This document shows, in pieces, positions 48,651 to 61,562 of a stretch of DNA of 64,000 nucleotides. The stretch is from Antitrichia curtipendula (Eukaryota; Streptophyta; Bryopsida; Hypnales; Leucodontaceae), in contig OX579636.1 of NCBI GenBank assembly GCA_951230915.1, positions 44,457,912 through 44,521,911 of the forward strand, read 5' to 3'. A program made the translations under genes and the position numbers. The first letter of the stretch is position 1; the number at the start of each line of letters is the position of its first letter. The notes beneath the pieces are model-generated. The model searched no databases. It saw nothing but the letters and a program-made list of their open reading frames with translations, and was not told the DNA's origin.

Positions 48651-49574
48651 TTAAAATGTACAAAACATACAAGCAACAAGATATTTAATTAGTGGGCTAC
48701 GTGACACGTTTGTGTCATTGCTAAAAGCTTCAACTCTCCAGAGATCACCCAGTAAACAACACCTATGTAACCATATCCGTGTCCATGGAGTGTAACTGCT
48801 CCGATTGGGTGCACCACACTACTGTTTTTTGGAAGCTCGAAAGCATCGTGCGCAGTACTTTTTGCAAGGATGCTCAATGAATAGAGGAAATGTCATTAGA
48901 GCATCCCCACAGTTGCCTAGGCAAAAAGACACTCCAAGTGGCTCTTTGGAGTGTTGGAGAAATGCGGCCGGCTCGTGGGAAGGGAGAGTGGTCCACAGGA
49001 ATACGATGAACTCCACACTGCAAGTGTGATAGGCCCATTGCTCGAGAGTTGCACTTCGCCCTATGCACATGAAGTCAGCATGAAGTCACATTGTCAGAGT
49101 TTGTTCCGGGGTTTCTTCTCCTTTGAAGTCACTAGCATGGGCGTCTTCATTAGCAAACTCCTCCAGTCGAATGAAGTTGCTGAAATTTAGTTGAAAATGT
49201 GCGCTCCGTACCTCGATTCCAGTGTCCTCTGACATACCTAGCCATGGGGAACGAACACTATTTTCCCGTCCGCTCTCCATTTTCTGCCGCGCCCGGCCAT
49301 TCTCTGGGACTTGGCGTGCCTGTCATGGAGCACGCATTATGGGCAGTGTTTTTTTTTCTGGCGATTTGGCGTGAAATTGCACCAAAAATTTCGACCTGGC
49401 ACCACGTCCATAGAAAAAAATAGGAAAAAAACATTGTTTATCGCCTGACTGAATGCGCGGCTTTATGACCCAATGCTGTTTCTGCCCGGAATGGCCTCCA
49501 GTATCTGAGTGACGTCGCCAGCAGTTTTCTGAGATAGACTTCTAGGGTTCGGGTGTTGCAGCCGTTTGCGCACC

Positions 49575-49673
49575 ATCTTTCAGTCAATCAATTCAGTAAT
49601 CGCCACCTTCTGTCAGTCATTGAATTGGGCAATCGCCACCTTCTCTCAGTGATTGACGGGAGTAATCGCCACC
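49575..49673 (+). repeat. Three 33-base direct repeats upstream of the transposase
   Basis: Three adjacent units of exactly 33 bases each end AATCGCCACC (49575-49607, 49608-49640, 49641-49673) with CAGTCA or CAGTGA at the same internal place. They lie about 230 bases inside the left hAT end and 430 bases before the ORF, where subterminal transposase-binding or promoter repeats would be expected. Confidence 0.75.
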
Positions 49674-50108
49674 CTAGCGCCGGCACTGAACTTCGAGTAG
49701 CCCACTCCGCTTTGCCATAGCTGTAGAAGGAGCCACTAGTAATCCAAGGTCACTACATTCACAGCCAGTTTCTATCATGTTCAACGCTTTGTATCATGAG
49801 TGTCGCCAAATTGATTTCCACTCTCTTGCCGCTGCATTCTATGGCTGTACGTAGAATTATGGCTTGCTTTCATCGCGGAGGCTCTGATGAAGTGTTGCTG
49901 CACATTGCGGAAGGGTGGTGTTTTTGGGCTACAGATAAATTTCCAATTGCATTGGGTGGCTTTACAATATCCTTTGATCAATATGTTTTCGTTTTGCTAT
50001 TTCGTTTAGTTTTGTTCCAATTGGGGTTTCAGAGTTGGGTTTTGGTGTGTTCGACTTGGATTTTGTATCAGGGATTTGTGGCTTGGGGTTGGGGTTCGGT
50101 TTTCTTCG

Positions 50109-53100
50109 ATGGCGGAGTCCTCTACACCTGTAGATATTGGCTTTGCCAGCGCAGCAAAGGCCACAAACAACATGCTTTGGGCAGAGAGGCAGAAACGCAA
50201 ACTTGCACGACTGGAGCGTGAAGCAAAGGCCGCAGAGCGAAAGGCGCAAGCAACAAAGCGGGTATTAGAAGCAGAGTCGCGGAAGAGAGCTCAAACCTCA
50301 AAGACAATGCGCAATTATTTCACCTCTAGTCGGAACTCAGAGAATCGTGGTCCCTTGCAGTGCACAGCGAGCGAGGTGGACGGAGTTGGCATTGGGTGTT
50401 CAAGTGCGCAAGATTTGGAATTGGGAGGCTCGCAGTCTATGGATACGGAAATTCTATTGTCCTGTCCTGCCGTTGTCCCTGTATCCAACGACGAAGGAGT
50501 GTTCGGTAATTCCGAAGATGAATCCAACTTGAGTGAAGACGACATGCTGGATTCTGATGACGATGCTTTCATGGACCTGCCATCCCGTGGTAGAACCAAG
50601 CGAAGACGTGGTGCGACGGGTGCAAAACTGTCCACTTCGACAACGCTGAAAAAACTCAGTAAAAACTACGACCTCCACCGCAAATTTCATAGTGAGTGGG
50701 TAGCGAAGGAGCCATGGAGCGAGGCTGTCTTGGCAGAAGATGGAGTAATGCACATGGTGCGGTGCAAGCCCTGTACTATTGTTCGTGGCAAACCGGTGCA
50801 AATGGCACCAAAATGGGATACAATTTCGAAACATGGCCAGAGAGAAATCCACAAGAAATGTAAGCTACTCTATACAGCTCGTGGACCGGTTACTGTTGCT
50901 GAGCAAATCCAAGGCTATAGCACGGCGGAGTCTCGCAAGAAGCGGGTACAATTTGCCACGTTGTTTCAGTTGCTTGCAGGTGGGAGACCAATGACGGAAT
51001 TTGAAGCCAGGTGCGAGTTATATGAATTCTTGAACGTCCCTGAAATGCCTCGAAAGCATTGGGGTGACGGCTCTGGCTGGATTATGGCAGAGCACTTATA
51101 TGACTTCGTCAAGCAAAAGATCCGCAGTCTTGTGTCCAATGCTACGTACTTCGCTTTGTCTGCAGATGAAACTACTGCATGTGATAATACTAGCTGGATT
51201 GCGATTCACGCTTACGTGATGATCAATTGGTGCCGTGTGCCACTGCTTTTGTCGATCCAGAAGATGGATTCTGACGGAGCAACTGCAAACAAGTTAACAA
51301 ATACAATTACATTTGCCTTGAGTGCTGGGGGTGGGGTCTCAGATGCCGAAATTTCACAGAAGCTCCTTTGTTTCGGCGCCGACGGTGTCAGCACGTTCCA
51401 GGGCCTCAAAACTAGAGTCACGACCCAGATTAAGGAAAAGCACCCCCCTTTTGCTACAGGGGTCCACTACTGTGCACATCGATTGAATCTCGCTGCACAA
51501 TCATTGTCTTCATTACCCGTGATGCATGCAGTGGAAGAAGTGCTACGATTGACACACAATTATTTTGCACATTCTCCTAAAAAGTCAGCGAAATTCAAAG
51601 CTTTGTCTCAGCAGCTAGAGTCGAAAGGCCTGAAGTTATTGAAGAATGTTAAAACGAGATGGATGAGTTGCCTCGCTCCAATTCGGAGGCTACTGACTGA
51701 GTATAAAGGTGTCTTGGCAATGATGCATGCTGATGAAAGTAACAGGAAATGGGGGCAGAAAGCTCGGGTGAGTTCCACTTCTCTTTTGCACCCCATTTTT
51801 TTCCGTGACAGGTTTGGTATTTACTTGAGTTTCTTGTTCCATTATATTTTTTTCACTTCTACTTGGATTCTTTTATACTCCATTTTTTTCATTGAACTGT
51901 TTGCTTCGTTTCAGCATTTTAGGGGCCTATCTTCATTAGGGTGCTATTTTTGTATTTGGTTTGTTTCACTCATTAGGGGTATTGTTTAACTTGTGCAAGC
52001 TAATTTGGCCTTGCTCCTGGACCCTTACGTTCTGCTGGGCATGTTGGCGCTCTTGCCAATGTTGGAGGCGGTGGACACACTAATACAGTGGGCCCAAAAG
52101 AGAGACGCTTTTGTGTGTGACTTTATTGGGGCGTTGGGTACTTGCCAAAGCAGCTTGTTCTCGTTTTACCTGAACGTTGAAACTGCTTTTCGTAGGGACG
52201 AATTCCATGCGTACAATCAAGTCCTCCAATGCTCACATGAGCAAATCTTAATGAAGTGGGATGCCAACTTAAATCTGCCCTGTGAAACACTAAGTTTTGT
52301 GGTAGGTGGGGAGACACTATACGCAATGCATGATGGTGCCATGGTTCATCGGGAGAAGTATGCTTCTATTATTGCTACTGTGCAAAACGACTGCAAAGGT
52401 AAGCTACGCTCATTTCTTTTGTGAAGTTACTTAATGTTCAGCACTACAAACTTCATTTCTAACTGTTGCCTCTTTTTGGTGCAGAGGCCGCAAGGAAATT
52501 GATGGACGAGATGACAAGTAGGTTTCCCGATCACGGTATGATGGACGCACTAGGGGTTGTCTATCCACAATACTGGCTGCAAGGAGATTGCAGCGCCAGC
52601 TTCCGAAAGCACCTCGACGTCATCAAAGAATTCTATTGTGAGCCCAAATGGATTGGTGAAGGTGAGCAGAAGAGGTTTGTCCCTATTGTGCTAGACAAAT
52701 TTCTTCTGGAGTCAGAGCAACCTTTGTTTAAGATTGCTATGATTGCCAACGCCCACACTGCCATGGAGCAACCCCCGTTGAATGCCCCAACCCATCAACT
52801 AGTGAATCCGCTGACTAAGCTCTAGAGGATCCTGGATGCGAATTCGTCACTTGGCAAGAATTTCGGTGAATACATTAAACTTGTAGAAATCGCCATGGTC
52901 CACGTTCTGGGGAGTGTAGAAGATGAGCGGACGTTTTCCGCTTTGTCCTTCTTAAAAGATAGGTTGCGGAATAGGCTAGATCAGCACCTTGGCGTGGTGG
53001 TGGGCATGCATTGCCAAAATGTATTCACGCTTAAAAACTTCCCATATGACGATTGCTTCAAGCAATGGGTGTTGGCCACTGAGCGGCAGCGTTATGCTTT

Positions 53101-53110
53101 GACTGCATGA
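50109..53110 (+). pseudogene. hAT transposase, broken (in-frame stop)
   Basis: Cut-and-paste transposase of the hAT superfamily, resembling ZNF862/KIAA1586-like proteins. Exon 1 is 50109-51767: a charged coiled-coil N terminus, an acidic Ser/Asp patch, a basic RTKRRR stretch, a TTF/BED-like zinc finger (CxxC at 219-222, then WDTISKH...H), and catalytic Asp residues at 353 (ADETT) and 425 (GADGV), followed by CAHRLNLA and TRWMS. Exon 2, from 52000, continues to 52398; intron 52399-52484; exon 3 starts at 52485. A TAG at 52823-52825 interrupts the frame, after which it stays open through the C-terminal dimerisation region with VEDERTFS (third acid) to 53110. The obvious donor at 51768 and the only usable acceptor at 51999 differ by one base in phase; a weaker donor at 51739 would fit. 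ATG 50109 is the first ATG in frame. Confidence 0.88.
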
Positions 53111-54280
53111 TCGTCACCGGTTCTAGACGGAAGATATAGTGTCAGGAAGCAGGTCGCTAGAACAGGCAGGTGATTAGGTGATAGATTTCAATTTTCAAGG
53201 GTCAGATGAGTTCTTGCTGCAAGTTGAAGGGATGTTCAAACTGCAGCCTTGTCTTCATGAAATGCCACTTTCATTTGCGTGTTGATATTCCGGTATGTGC
53301 CATGTTTCAGGCTTTTCACAGAGTGCAAGTAAAGAGCCCAGGTCGTTCAGGCGATTTAATTTTGTGTTGACATAAATTAATTGTTGCTCTTTTGTTTTAT
53401 TTGTTCTTGTGGTCTATACTATTGGATGCTGTTGTTCGTCTATATTATGTAGTTATTACTGGTTTTGTGGAGGTAATAGGGTTATAGAAAGGTCTTCTGT
53501 TTTTGTTTCAAAACTTCGATGCAATTTTGTGTCGGTTATGGTGATTTAGCTTAATTCGTTTAGCTTCATTTAGCTTAATTTGTCTTTACTCTCTACTTGT
53601 GTAGAGCTTTGATAAGCTTTTGCCTAATTGAATTTGATTTTGTGAATTGCTTACAGGAATATGCACTGGTGCAGTCTCTTAGGACCCATCCCTGATTCCC
53701 TGGCACAATTGGGAAGCTACGAAACTTGACCTTTATGTAAGTTCTGAACTAATAGGACCTGCATTGAATGTAGAACTCACATATTCTCTGAAGTTTTGCA
53801 TATTTCTGCTTCTATCTTTCCTCAAATCACATGATTTATCTCAAATTTCATCACATTGGTCATAGAGTACGATTGGTTTACAGATAATTTGCCTTGCTTG
53901 GTTTACCTTTGACTTGGTATTTTATTGTAGCCTAAATCAATTTCTGTGGAAATCGATTGAATATTGGTATGATCAGAGGGTCAGATGAGTGGTTACATTT
54001 AGCTCCATTGTTGTTGAGAGATTTGAGTTCATGGAAGGAAAAATTTATTGATGACTTTGTCTGTCTTCATTCTTCAGATGAATAGAGCTCGGGAGCAACG
54101 CACAAGAATGGATACCTATACAAGACAAGTGTTGTGATTTTTATTCTAGTGGCCATTTTCCCCTTAAATCTTGCAAACCTCATAGAATTGCTATGTGATC
54201 ATTGCTAGTTAGTCACTGATTGTAGTGTAAGGCTGTGAGTGTACTAATGTGGGTTGTTAAGATTCTGCTCATGTTCTTAA

Positions 54281-54590
54281 CTTCTTCATCTTTGTATTAT
54301 TTTACTAAATCAAGCATCGGAGTGCTTGTGTTTGTTTTGCAGGTCCTGTTGTGCTAGTTGTAGAGCTAGGAGAACTAGGAACATGTTCTGCAAATTGTGT
54401 TAATGTTGTGCTGAAGTTGTTAAATTCTTATCCATCTTTGATTCTTTGTAGTGATTTTACTAAATCAAGCATCGGAGTATTTGTGTTTGTTTTGCAGGTC
54501 ATGTTCTACTAGTTGCAGAGCTAAGAGAAATAGGAACATGTTCTGAAAATTGTGTTTTTGACTCTACGTTTCATTTTATGGCAAATGTGT
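54281..54590 (+). repeat. Tandem duplication, 155-base period, in the hAT 3' region
   Basis: ATTTTACTAAATCAAGCATC, TTGTGTTTGTTTTGCAGGTC and AGGAACATGTTCTG recur at an offset of 155 bases. It lies between the transposase and the right terminus. Confidence 0.85.
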
Positions 54591-54747
54591 TTCATCTCCC
54601 GTTTGAATGAAGTTGCCATTTTTGTGATGGATGTTTGCATTGTGGCGCTCAAATCTCTACAAAAATTTAAAAAAATTAAAAGTGTAGCCAAAAACAATTC
54701 CAAAATGCACATTCAGTAGCCTAATTTCCACCGCTGCTAAATCCATA

Positions 54748-54813
54748 GTTGCCACTTCATTCAACACCCCAAATTTTAAAGTAGCCACTTCGTTCAACAC
54801 CCCAAATTTTAAA
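54748..54813 (+). repeat. 33-base tandem duplication near the right hAT end
   Basis: Two adjacent units, GT(T/A)GCCACTTC(A/G)TTCAAC.., each end CCAAATTTTAAA, with a third partial GTAGCC. They lie about 160-225 bases inside the right terminus. Confidence 0.85.
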
Positions 54814-55040
54814 GTAGCCTGTGTCATCAAATTACATGACAAAATTTTATTATGAAGCCAGAGACATTTCAACTAAAATGAACAATTTAGCTTTAAAAAA
54901 GCCACATGGCCTGTCCACTTCTGGTCTTTGTTGAGAAAGAAGCACTGAACAATAAACCAAAAAAAAAACACTGATTATGGGTGGGCACGGCCATTTGCCC
55001 AGTTTGAGTTACTTGTTGAGCTGGAGTGAGGATGCTCTTA

Positions 55041-57799
55041 GCTGTGTCCGTATGGGCCTGCCCAGTTGCTTTTCCTTTCCTGGTGGAGTGGCCAGCTGGT
55101 CCTCATTCCCTGTGTCTTGTTCACTACTTGCGCCGTACTTTGTCATTGCCCGGTCCGGGCTTCAACACTATACCAGTGTATGTTCATACCTTTGGCATTG
55201 TTATACCCCTGTGTTGGTGCGTCCACATGATTGGTTATGGTGGTTTTGTAGCTTGCATACTTGTATCCAAATATGTCCGTTAAACTACGTCTCTTATTGA
55301 GTGTTCATTGCCTTAAGAAATATTTCTTTTCCTAGACTAGGGAGGGACCCTAAACAAGTTAAAGCTACTTCTAAAGCTATATGAGGTGTCTCAATGGATT
55401 TAAATTGAAACAAATTATACCTTAACTTGTAAGCAACAAAATTACCTAACATTATATACTTCACTTGGTAGTTGTTCTTTGCAAATCCACCGTATAGATT
55501 TCATTAAGGAAGGTGGATGAAGGAAGTCAAGCTTAGAGTACCCAATAGAAAGTATAGGCCGAGATCAGACCAGAAACGGAGGTGAGTCCATTTTCCAAAG
55601 CTTATCCAAAGTTTATCCAAAGCTTTAGCCTATGTACTATTTACATCTCGGGGAGCTCACTTAGAGTATCCATTAGAAACCACATGTGAACAAAACTTTG
55701 GACCCCCTATTTACTTTTTGAATTTTAAATAAAATAAAAAATAAAAAAATGAATAGATTTTCTTATTTTGAAAGTTTACGTTTTGAATTATTGATATTTT
55801 TATTTGTTAATAATAACTAGTTACAAATTTTTGAAGTAAAAAGATACACTATAGAACTTAAAAATAACTTTCACATTCCTATATTATATAAGAAGAAATT
55901 GTCTAAAAAATGAACAAAAAATTCATAAAAAATAACTCTTTATTGAAAGCTCATTTTGAGTTGAATATTGATTCAATGGTCATCTAAATGTGTTCTCTAT
56001 AATTATTTGAGTTGAAAAACATGTCATTTTAGTTCACTTTCAACCTCTTCTAGAAACCATTTCATTTCATATTTTATTTTATTTGGAAATTTTGGCAATA
56101 AAAACCCATAGTCATTATTAAACAATGCACAAAATTTTAGGTTGAAATTATAGTTTATTCGAAACCACTTGTTCGCACGTGGTTTGTTGTAGTAGCACAA
56201 GTGCACCCCGGAGCAACTTCTACATCAATCTGACATTGTACTAATAAATTTACATAAATAAATTTGGCTACAAGGCCCTCTTGTAAAGATTATTTTCCAT
56301 TAGGGCTGCTGCAAGAAACACTTCACGTTTTCTGGCCAAAATTGCGTTTTTTGGCCATAGGACTGGCAATACTATGCAGTACTACCAATACTATGTTTTA
56401 GCAACACCTTGGCAAATCTCAACCGTCGATTCTAGGCGCCTGCAGATCTCACCGTTGTTTTAATACTATGTTCTACTATGCAGTACTACAGACTACTACA
56501 AAGTATTACGGAAACCACTAGGAGCAAAAAATAGCAGAAAAGGGATATGTGGAGTTTTTCATTTTTAGTAATTCGCAAAAAATTCAAAAAAATTCCATAA
56601 AAAAAGTCATTTTGCTAGAAAAGAGTGCACTTGCATTGCACCAAAAAATTCATGAAGGAAATTTTTTTCCTCTTTGTAGCTTCTGCGCAAAGGAAGGTCA
56701 CTTTGGCATCATTTGTGCGACGGACATGTTGCTATTTTCAAAAAAACTTTGGTAAATCCTTGTAATGTTAGTAGAATTCCTATGTGTCCAATTTGTGGCC
56801 TTAAATTTGCAATTTTGGATAAAAAATAGGACTAAAAAACCCCAAAATGCCCAAGGTAGACATCCAGTTGGGGGCAACTTAAAAATAGTAAAATAATTTT
56901 AAAAAAATACAAAAAATCACAGATTGTTTGAAGCTTTTGTAGCTACCTTCACTCCAAATTTCATGCCCACCGGACAAAGTATGCAAAAGTTACAAGCCAA
57001 AATGTACCCGTCCAAGGGCAAGGGGACAAGAAATAGGACAAGTGTTTCTTGCAACTACCCATTATTACTTATAGACTATACAATCAATCAACAATTACTA
57101 CTGAACTATGTACAGAAAAGAGGCAAACATGTCTTCTTGTTTCAATTTCTCTCCCCCCCTTATTTGGAAAAATCTAGAGCCGTTGATTCAGTTGAAAAAA
57201 ATTTCCCACCCTTCTCCTATGTTGTAGATTTTGAATTAAAAAAAATAAACTATCATTGTTGATCTCTGTCAGATGGAATACATGTATAGAATACGGATAT
57301 AGACTATGGATACAAAAATATAGATATGGAATATGGATACGGCAAATATGTTTAAAATATTGTCAGCCAAACTGATGTCATACAAATACAAATATGGGGG
57401 GGAGTGTGTGAATCACAAGTATCGGTTTCATTTTCTTGGCCATTGACTAAGTGACACATGTAATCCTTCAAGGTTTTAAGAAAAAACTTAACAACAAATG
57501 GGATAATGCCATGTATACCCATTTTTTTTTTAAATTGTGTTTTTCTTTGAAATTGAGCTCATTGTGACATTCTCTCACTATGTACCCAAAAAACTCACTA
57601 CTTAACTACAAGTTCTTTTCAAAGAAGTTATCAATTTATCATTGTCTATTTTTGCAATGAATTAGTATAAAAACACTTAACTATTTTTGTACAACATGTT
57701 AGAACATATTAAAATGATAAAGAAGTAGTTTTTTTACAATGATAAAATGACTTCCTAAACATTTTAGGCCCACAAAATTTTTTTGCTTAAGTCATGTGC
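55041..57799. other. Intergenic DNA, nothing recognised
   Basis: AT-rich except for 55041-55300. The words TACTATG and CAGTACTA are repeated around 56370-56510. No gene domain was seen in any frame. Confidence 0.45.
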
Positions 57800-58640
57800 A
57801 AGTTGACCCTTAAAAGACCAAAGCTCTTGTTAGAACAAAATGGATTTTAGGTAGGCTCCTACAATCTCAATTTTTGTTATGAAATTTGAAAAAAATTCAG
57901 TAAAATAGAAAAATGCATAAGCTTTGTTGAAATATAATTTTTGTCTTGATTGGTACTTAGGAGCAAAATTTACGCCATCCTAAGCACAATTTTAACCTTA
58001 TTGTGCATCAAATTAGATATACAAAAATGTGAAATAATATTTTTAAAGTTTGATTCTTATAGATTATATTTTTATCTATACAAGAGCTATGATTCATTTC
58101 TATGGAATTGGTGATTTAAAAATTATAGAGCATCTTGTTTTCCTAGCAATCATATCAACCTTATTAAAAAATAATGTATTGAATTTGTTTTTGAACTCAT
58201 TTTCTTACAATTTTTCACAAAGAGGTTTCATAGAATTTAGTTTGCTTGTTAAAAAAATCTCTTGCTTAGAACTAATGTGTTGCAACTTTATCTTAGAAAT
58301 ATTAATGATTTAATTAATCCTTCAATATAATACCTACTACTACTACTCAATAATTGTGTTGAAGAATGAAAATTAAGTGCTTTTCATCTTAATTTGTTTT
58401 TCAAGCCCTCAACTCAATTCTTATAATAATTTTTTTTAAATTCAAAATCCATAGTGCAAATAATTTAAACTAAGTAGATTTAGCCTAATAATCTAGTCAT
58501 GCAAGGTACAAAACACATTAGTTTTCTTCATTTCAAAAGCAAATATATTGCAATAATTATATGCACCTAAAGTTTTTGAAATTTTTTCCACAAATTCTTA
58601 TACTAGTCTCGTGCAACATCTTTGTTGTGGTTGACTTTGT
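57800..58640 (+). repeat. AT-rich dispersed repeat copy
   Basis: GACCCTTAAAAGACCAAAG, TGGATTTTAGGTAGGC, AGGAGCAAAATTTACG, GAATGAAAATTAAGTG, CTCAACTCAATTCTT and CTAGTCTCGTGCAACATC follow the family order. The last part is cut by the next copy. Confidence 0.55.
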
Positions 58641-58659
58641 AACCTTCCAAGTTGGTAAA

Positions 58660-59540
58660 TTTAACCCCTAAAGGACCATTTGTTCCTTTGGGGGACAAAT
58701 GGGATTTTGGGCAAGTACATACAATCTCATTTTTTGTCTTGATTTTTTGAAATTTTTTTGGAAGATAGGAAAAACGATTATCTTCTTGTGAATACAATTA
58801 TTTTTTCAATCAATGCCTAGAAAAAAAAGTTACGCTCAAAGCAGTGGAGAGGAGGGAGGGAAGGAGGAAGACGGGGTAGCAAAAAAATAATTCAAAAATT
58901 TGAATTAGATTAATTTTTCTCATATATTATATTATTGTCTAAATGGAAAGCTTTGATTCATTTCATTTGGATTTGTTATGAAAAAGTTATAGACAATCTT
59001 GTTTTGGGGGCAATTAGAGCATCTTCTTGAAAAAATAACTTGTAGAATTCATTTTTGAATGCAATTTCTACAATTTTTCCAAAGAAAATTTCCACATGGT
59101 TTAGTTTAGATTTTCCTTCTATCTTGTACCTATTTCTACTTAATAATTGTTGAAATTATATAAATTAAGTTTTATTTTTTACTTTTTGTTTCCAAATTCT
59201 CAACTAAATTCTTCACCATAAAGGCTTAAAGCTCAAAACTTTGTAGTGCAAAAAATTAAAGTTAAGACGGTTCAAAGTCAAATAATCTAGTAGAACAAAC
59301 AAATAGTCCCGCAAACAAGAAAATTTGTATTTTTCACTTTAAAAATAGTTTTCTTGCACTCTGTGCGTTCAAAAATTTTGAATTTTTTTTGCACACATTT
59401 TCATACTAGTTAGGTTTAAGATCCTATAGTTAGATGTGCCAAAGAAATAATTTTCAATATTTTTTACTCTTTGCTATAGAAATGGTAGTTTTGAGTGTTT
59501 TTTGGTAGAAAAAAGGTCTTGGTCTTTTAGGGGTTGAAGC
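58660..59540 (+). repeat. AT-rich dispersed repeat copy with both ends
   Basis: Left end AACCCCTAAAGGACCA and right end TGGTCTTTTAGGGGTT form a clear terminal inversion. Its interior follows the 4868-5790 copy. This is the best-defined copy of the family here. Confidence 0.6.
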
Positions 59541-60538
59541 AAGCAAGCATTGTATGAGAGTATGAATGCTTGCACCTTCCATGCCTTTGCACTAGTGAGT
59601 CTTATGCCTGTGTCCATCTTTCAATCCTTATCAATTAACAAAATTACTTCCTTTTTTTAGACCTCTTTTGTAGTGTTGGGCACTATCTTCGGTTGCTAAT
59701 TGGAAAAACTTGCACTATTGTCTTTGTTCAAGACAATAGATGCAACGTTACTTTCTCCACTAGTGTCAACATTAGCACCATCTATAGAATAATTGGTGTG
59801 ATAAAATATGTTTTTTTTCTTGTGAAAATACCTTCTTAAACTTCTTCTTAGCATCTTCTATTTTCAAGCCTTGAGCCAATACAACCAATACATGTTGTCC
59901 TTATAGTTCATCTGCAACAAATCACTTTACAATATTTTGGAAATATCATATTTATTAAATCACCACCTCCCCAAGTTAAACTCGTACTTGTTGTTGCATT
60001 CAAAGCTATTAAATTAGGCGCTAAGGCATGAGTATTTTGTATCCATTGAGCAAAAACAAGTTGTAATTGTATAGCAATATCTAAAACATATTTTGCAGGT
60101 GACCTAAAGCACTCATTGTATCATTGTGAATATATAGCGCAAAATTATTAAAAACTAAAAAGATATATAAATGTGATATTATTGTATTGTGGTGTCATTA
60201 AACACAATCTAATAAATTATTATAAATTGAGTTGTTGGATCATTATCTTTTACCATAAATAGTGGCTTGTGCACTAGCTTTAATTATAAAAAATCTGCCA
60301 ATCCACATATGATGTGTGAATAACAAAAGTTGAGTAGCATAATTAGTTGCTAAATATATATGGATAAAGAGGCATAGAATACATATGATGAGCTACTATA
60401 ATAGTTAAAGAACCTAGTGTAGCTAAATTAATAGCTCTCTATATATACCATGAAATAGTTAAATTTAAATTAAATTAAATTTTCATAAAATCCTTTGAAT
60501 TTTTTTACATAGAGACCTCTATAATTGCCACTAAAAGG

Positions 60539-61562
60539 GTGGCTTCTAATAGTTGTTTAGATGTAGATTTGCAAGGTCTTATTGTGCAATATGGTATAAA
60601 AAATGCGTGCAAAATGTTGAACATAAATCCAAGTGACACTAAATTTGAGGGTTATGCTAATGTTCATGTAGATGAAACTACCAAGGCAAGGGACTATAAT
60701 AAGGAATTTTTTTTATTAGATTCAACGAGAAGGAAAAATGAAGGGCTTCTAAGAGAAGTTGCTCCAGGCTCAACTAGAGTATATCATAGCTCATACAACT
60801 CATATATTCTTTACATCATACATTATACTCAATCATACACCACAAATTCTAAGAAACTCTACTTTCATTACAAAGAATTCACTAGATTTCCTTGAGAGAC
60901 TCTATCTTGACTATTGTTTTCAGCATCATGTCATATCAAGATGTCAAGATGTCTGTTGGAATGTAAGCCTTCAAACTCAACATCCGTCGGAAGCAACATT
61001 TGCTTAGTACACCACACGTACGTTATTTCATAAAATTCAACTATGGATTGCAGTTGAGGCTAACGACATGAGAACAAGGGAAAAAGCTCTTGTCAAAGTT
61101 CATGATGCTCTAATTTTTTCACAAGGTATAAAGCATACTCACATTGTGCAATGTCCATAATAGCATTTGAATTGCTATTTGACCACATCATTTGTGAAGA
61201 AAGCAAAATATTTGTTGAAAATATTGGAGCAAGCCTCCAATACATTTTACAATGCCATTGCAAAATCAAAGGGCATAATGATTAGTCCAATTAACAACTC
61301 ATATCAATGAGCTTCAAATATAGTGTGGTCTTATTTAAGGCATCGTATACAGGGTTTAGATGCTATCCATGCAATGTTCATACTCATCCACAAAGGTTAT
61401 ATGTTGAAAAAATATTATTATGATGTTCTTGACAATGTTGTTGTGAAAAATGATGATATCACGAGAACCCCATATAAAGCTAGAATTAAAGAAATTTTTA
61501 GTCATGAGCACAACATGCATGTAGATACACAAATTAGCCCTGAGTTATGCATTGTTTGTTAG
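60539..61562 (+). other. Coding-like fragments of unknown origin
   Basis: A frame at 60539-60770 (LIVQYGIKNACKMLNINPSD) and pieces at about 61040-61160 and 61323-61562 read like ordinary protein but are broken by stops and shifts, with no ATG start for the first. I do not recognise the family; a decayed transposon or gene fragment is likely. Confidence 0.3.

Larger units (their letters stand above)
49344..54973 (+). mobile_element. Complete hAT transposon (5.63 kb) with 8-bp duplication
   Basis: The left end is CAGTGTTTTTTTTTCTGGCG and the right end, inverted, is CAGTGTTTTTTTTTTGGTTT, a 14-base terminal inverted repeat. Exact octamers ATTATGGG flank it at 49336-49343 and 54974-54981. Both features, and the hAT transposase gene inside in plus orientation, fix the borders. 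The octamer is still perfect, so the insertion is probably fairly recent, although the transposase is already broken. Confidence 0.9.
48899..55037. mobile_element. GAGCATCC/TTA MITE split by the hAT element
   Basis: The left end GAGCATCCCCAC and inverted right end GAGCATCCTCAC are flanked by TTA (48896-48898 and 55038-55040). Subtracting the hAT (49344-54973) and one duplicated octamer leaves about 501 bp, a size suited to a MITE. Ends match those of 8288-8654 and 36097-36451, but the interior is different, so it is a separate subfamily. Confidence 0.6.

Noticed and set aside
48899..55037. Reading the GAGCATCC ends as the terminal repeats of the hAT transposase element
   Set aside because: Their flanks are TTA, not an 8-bp duplication, whereas CAGTGTTTT ends inside carry an exact ATTATGGG octamer as hAT elements do.
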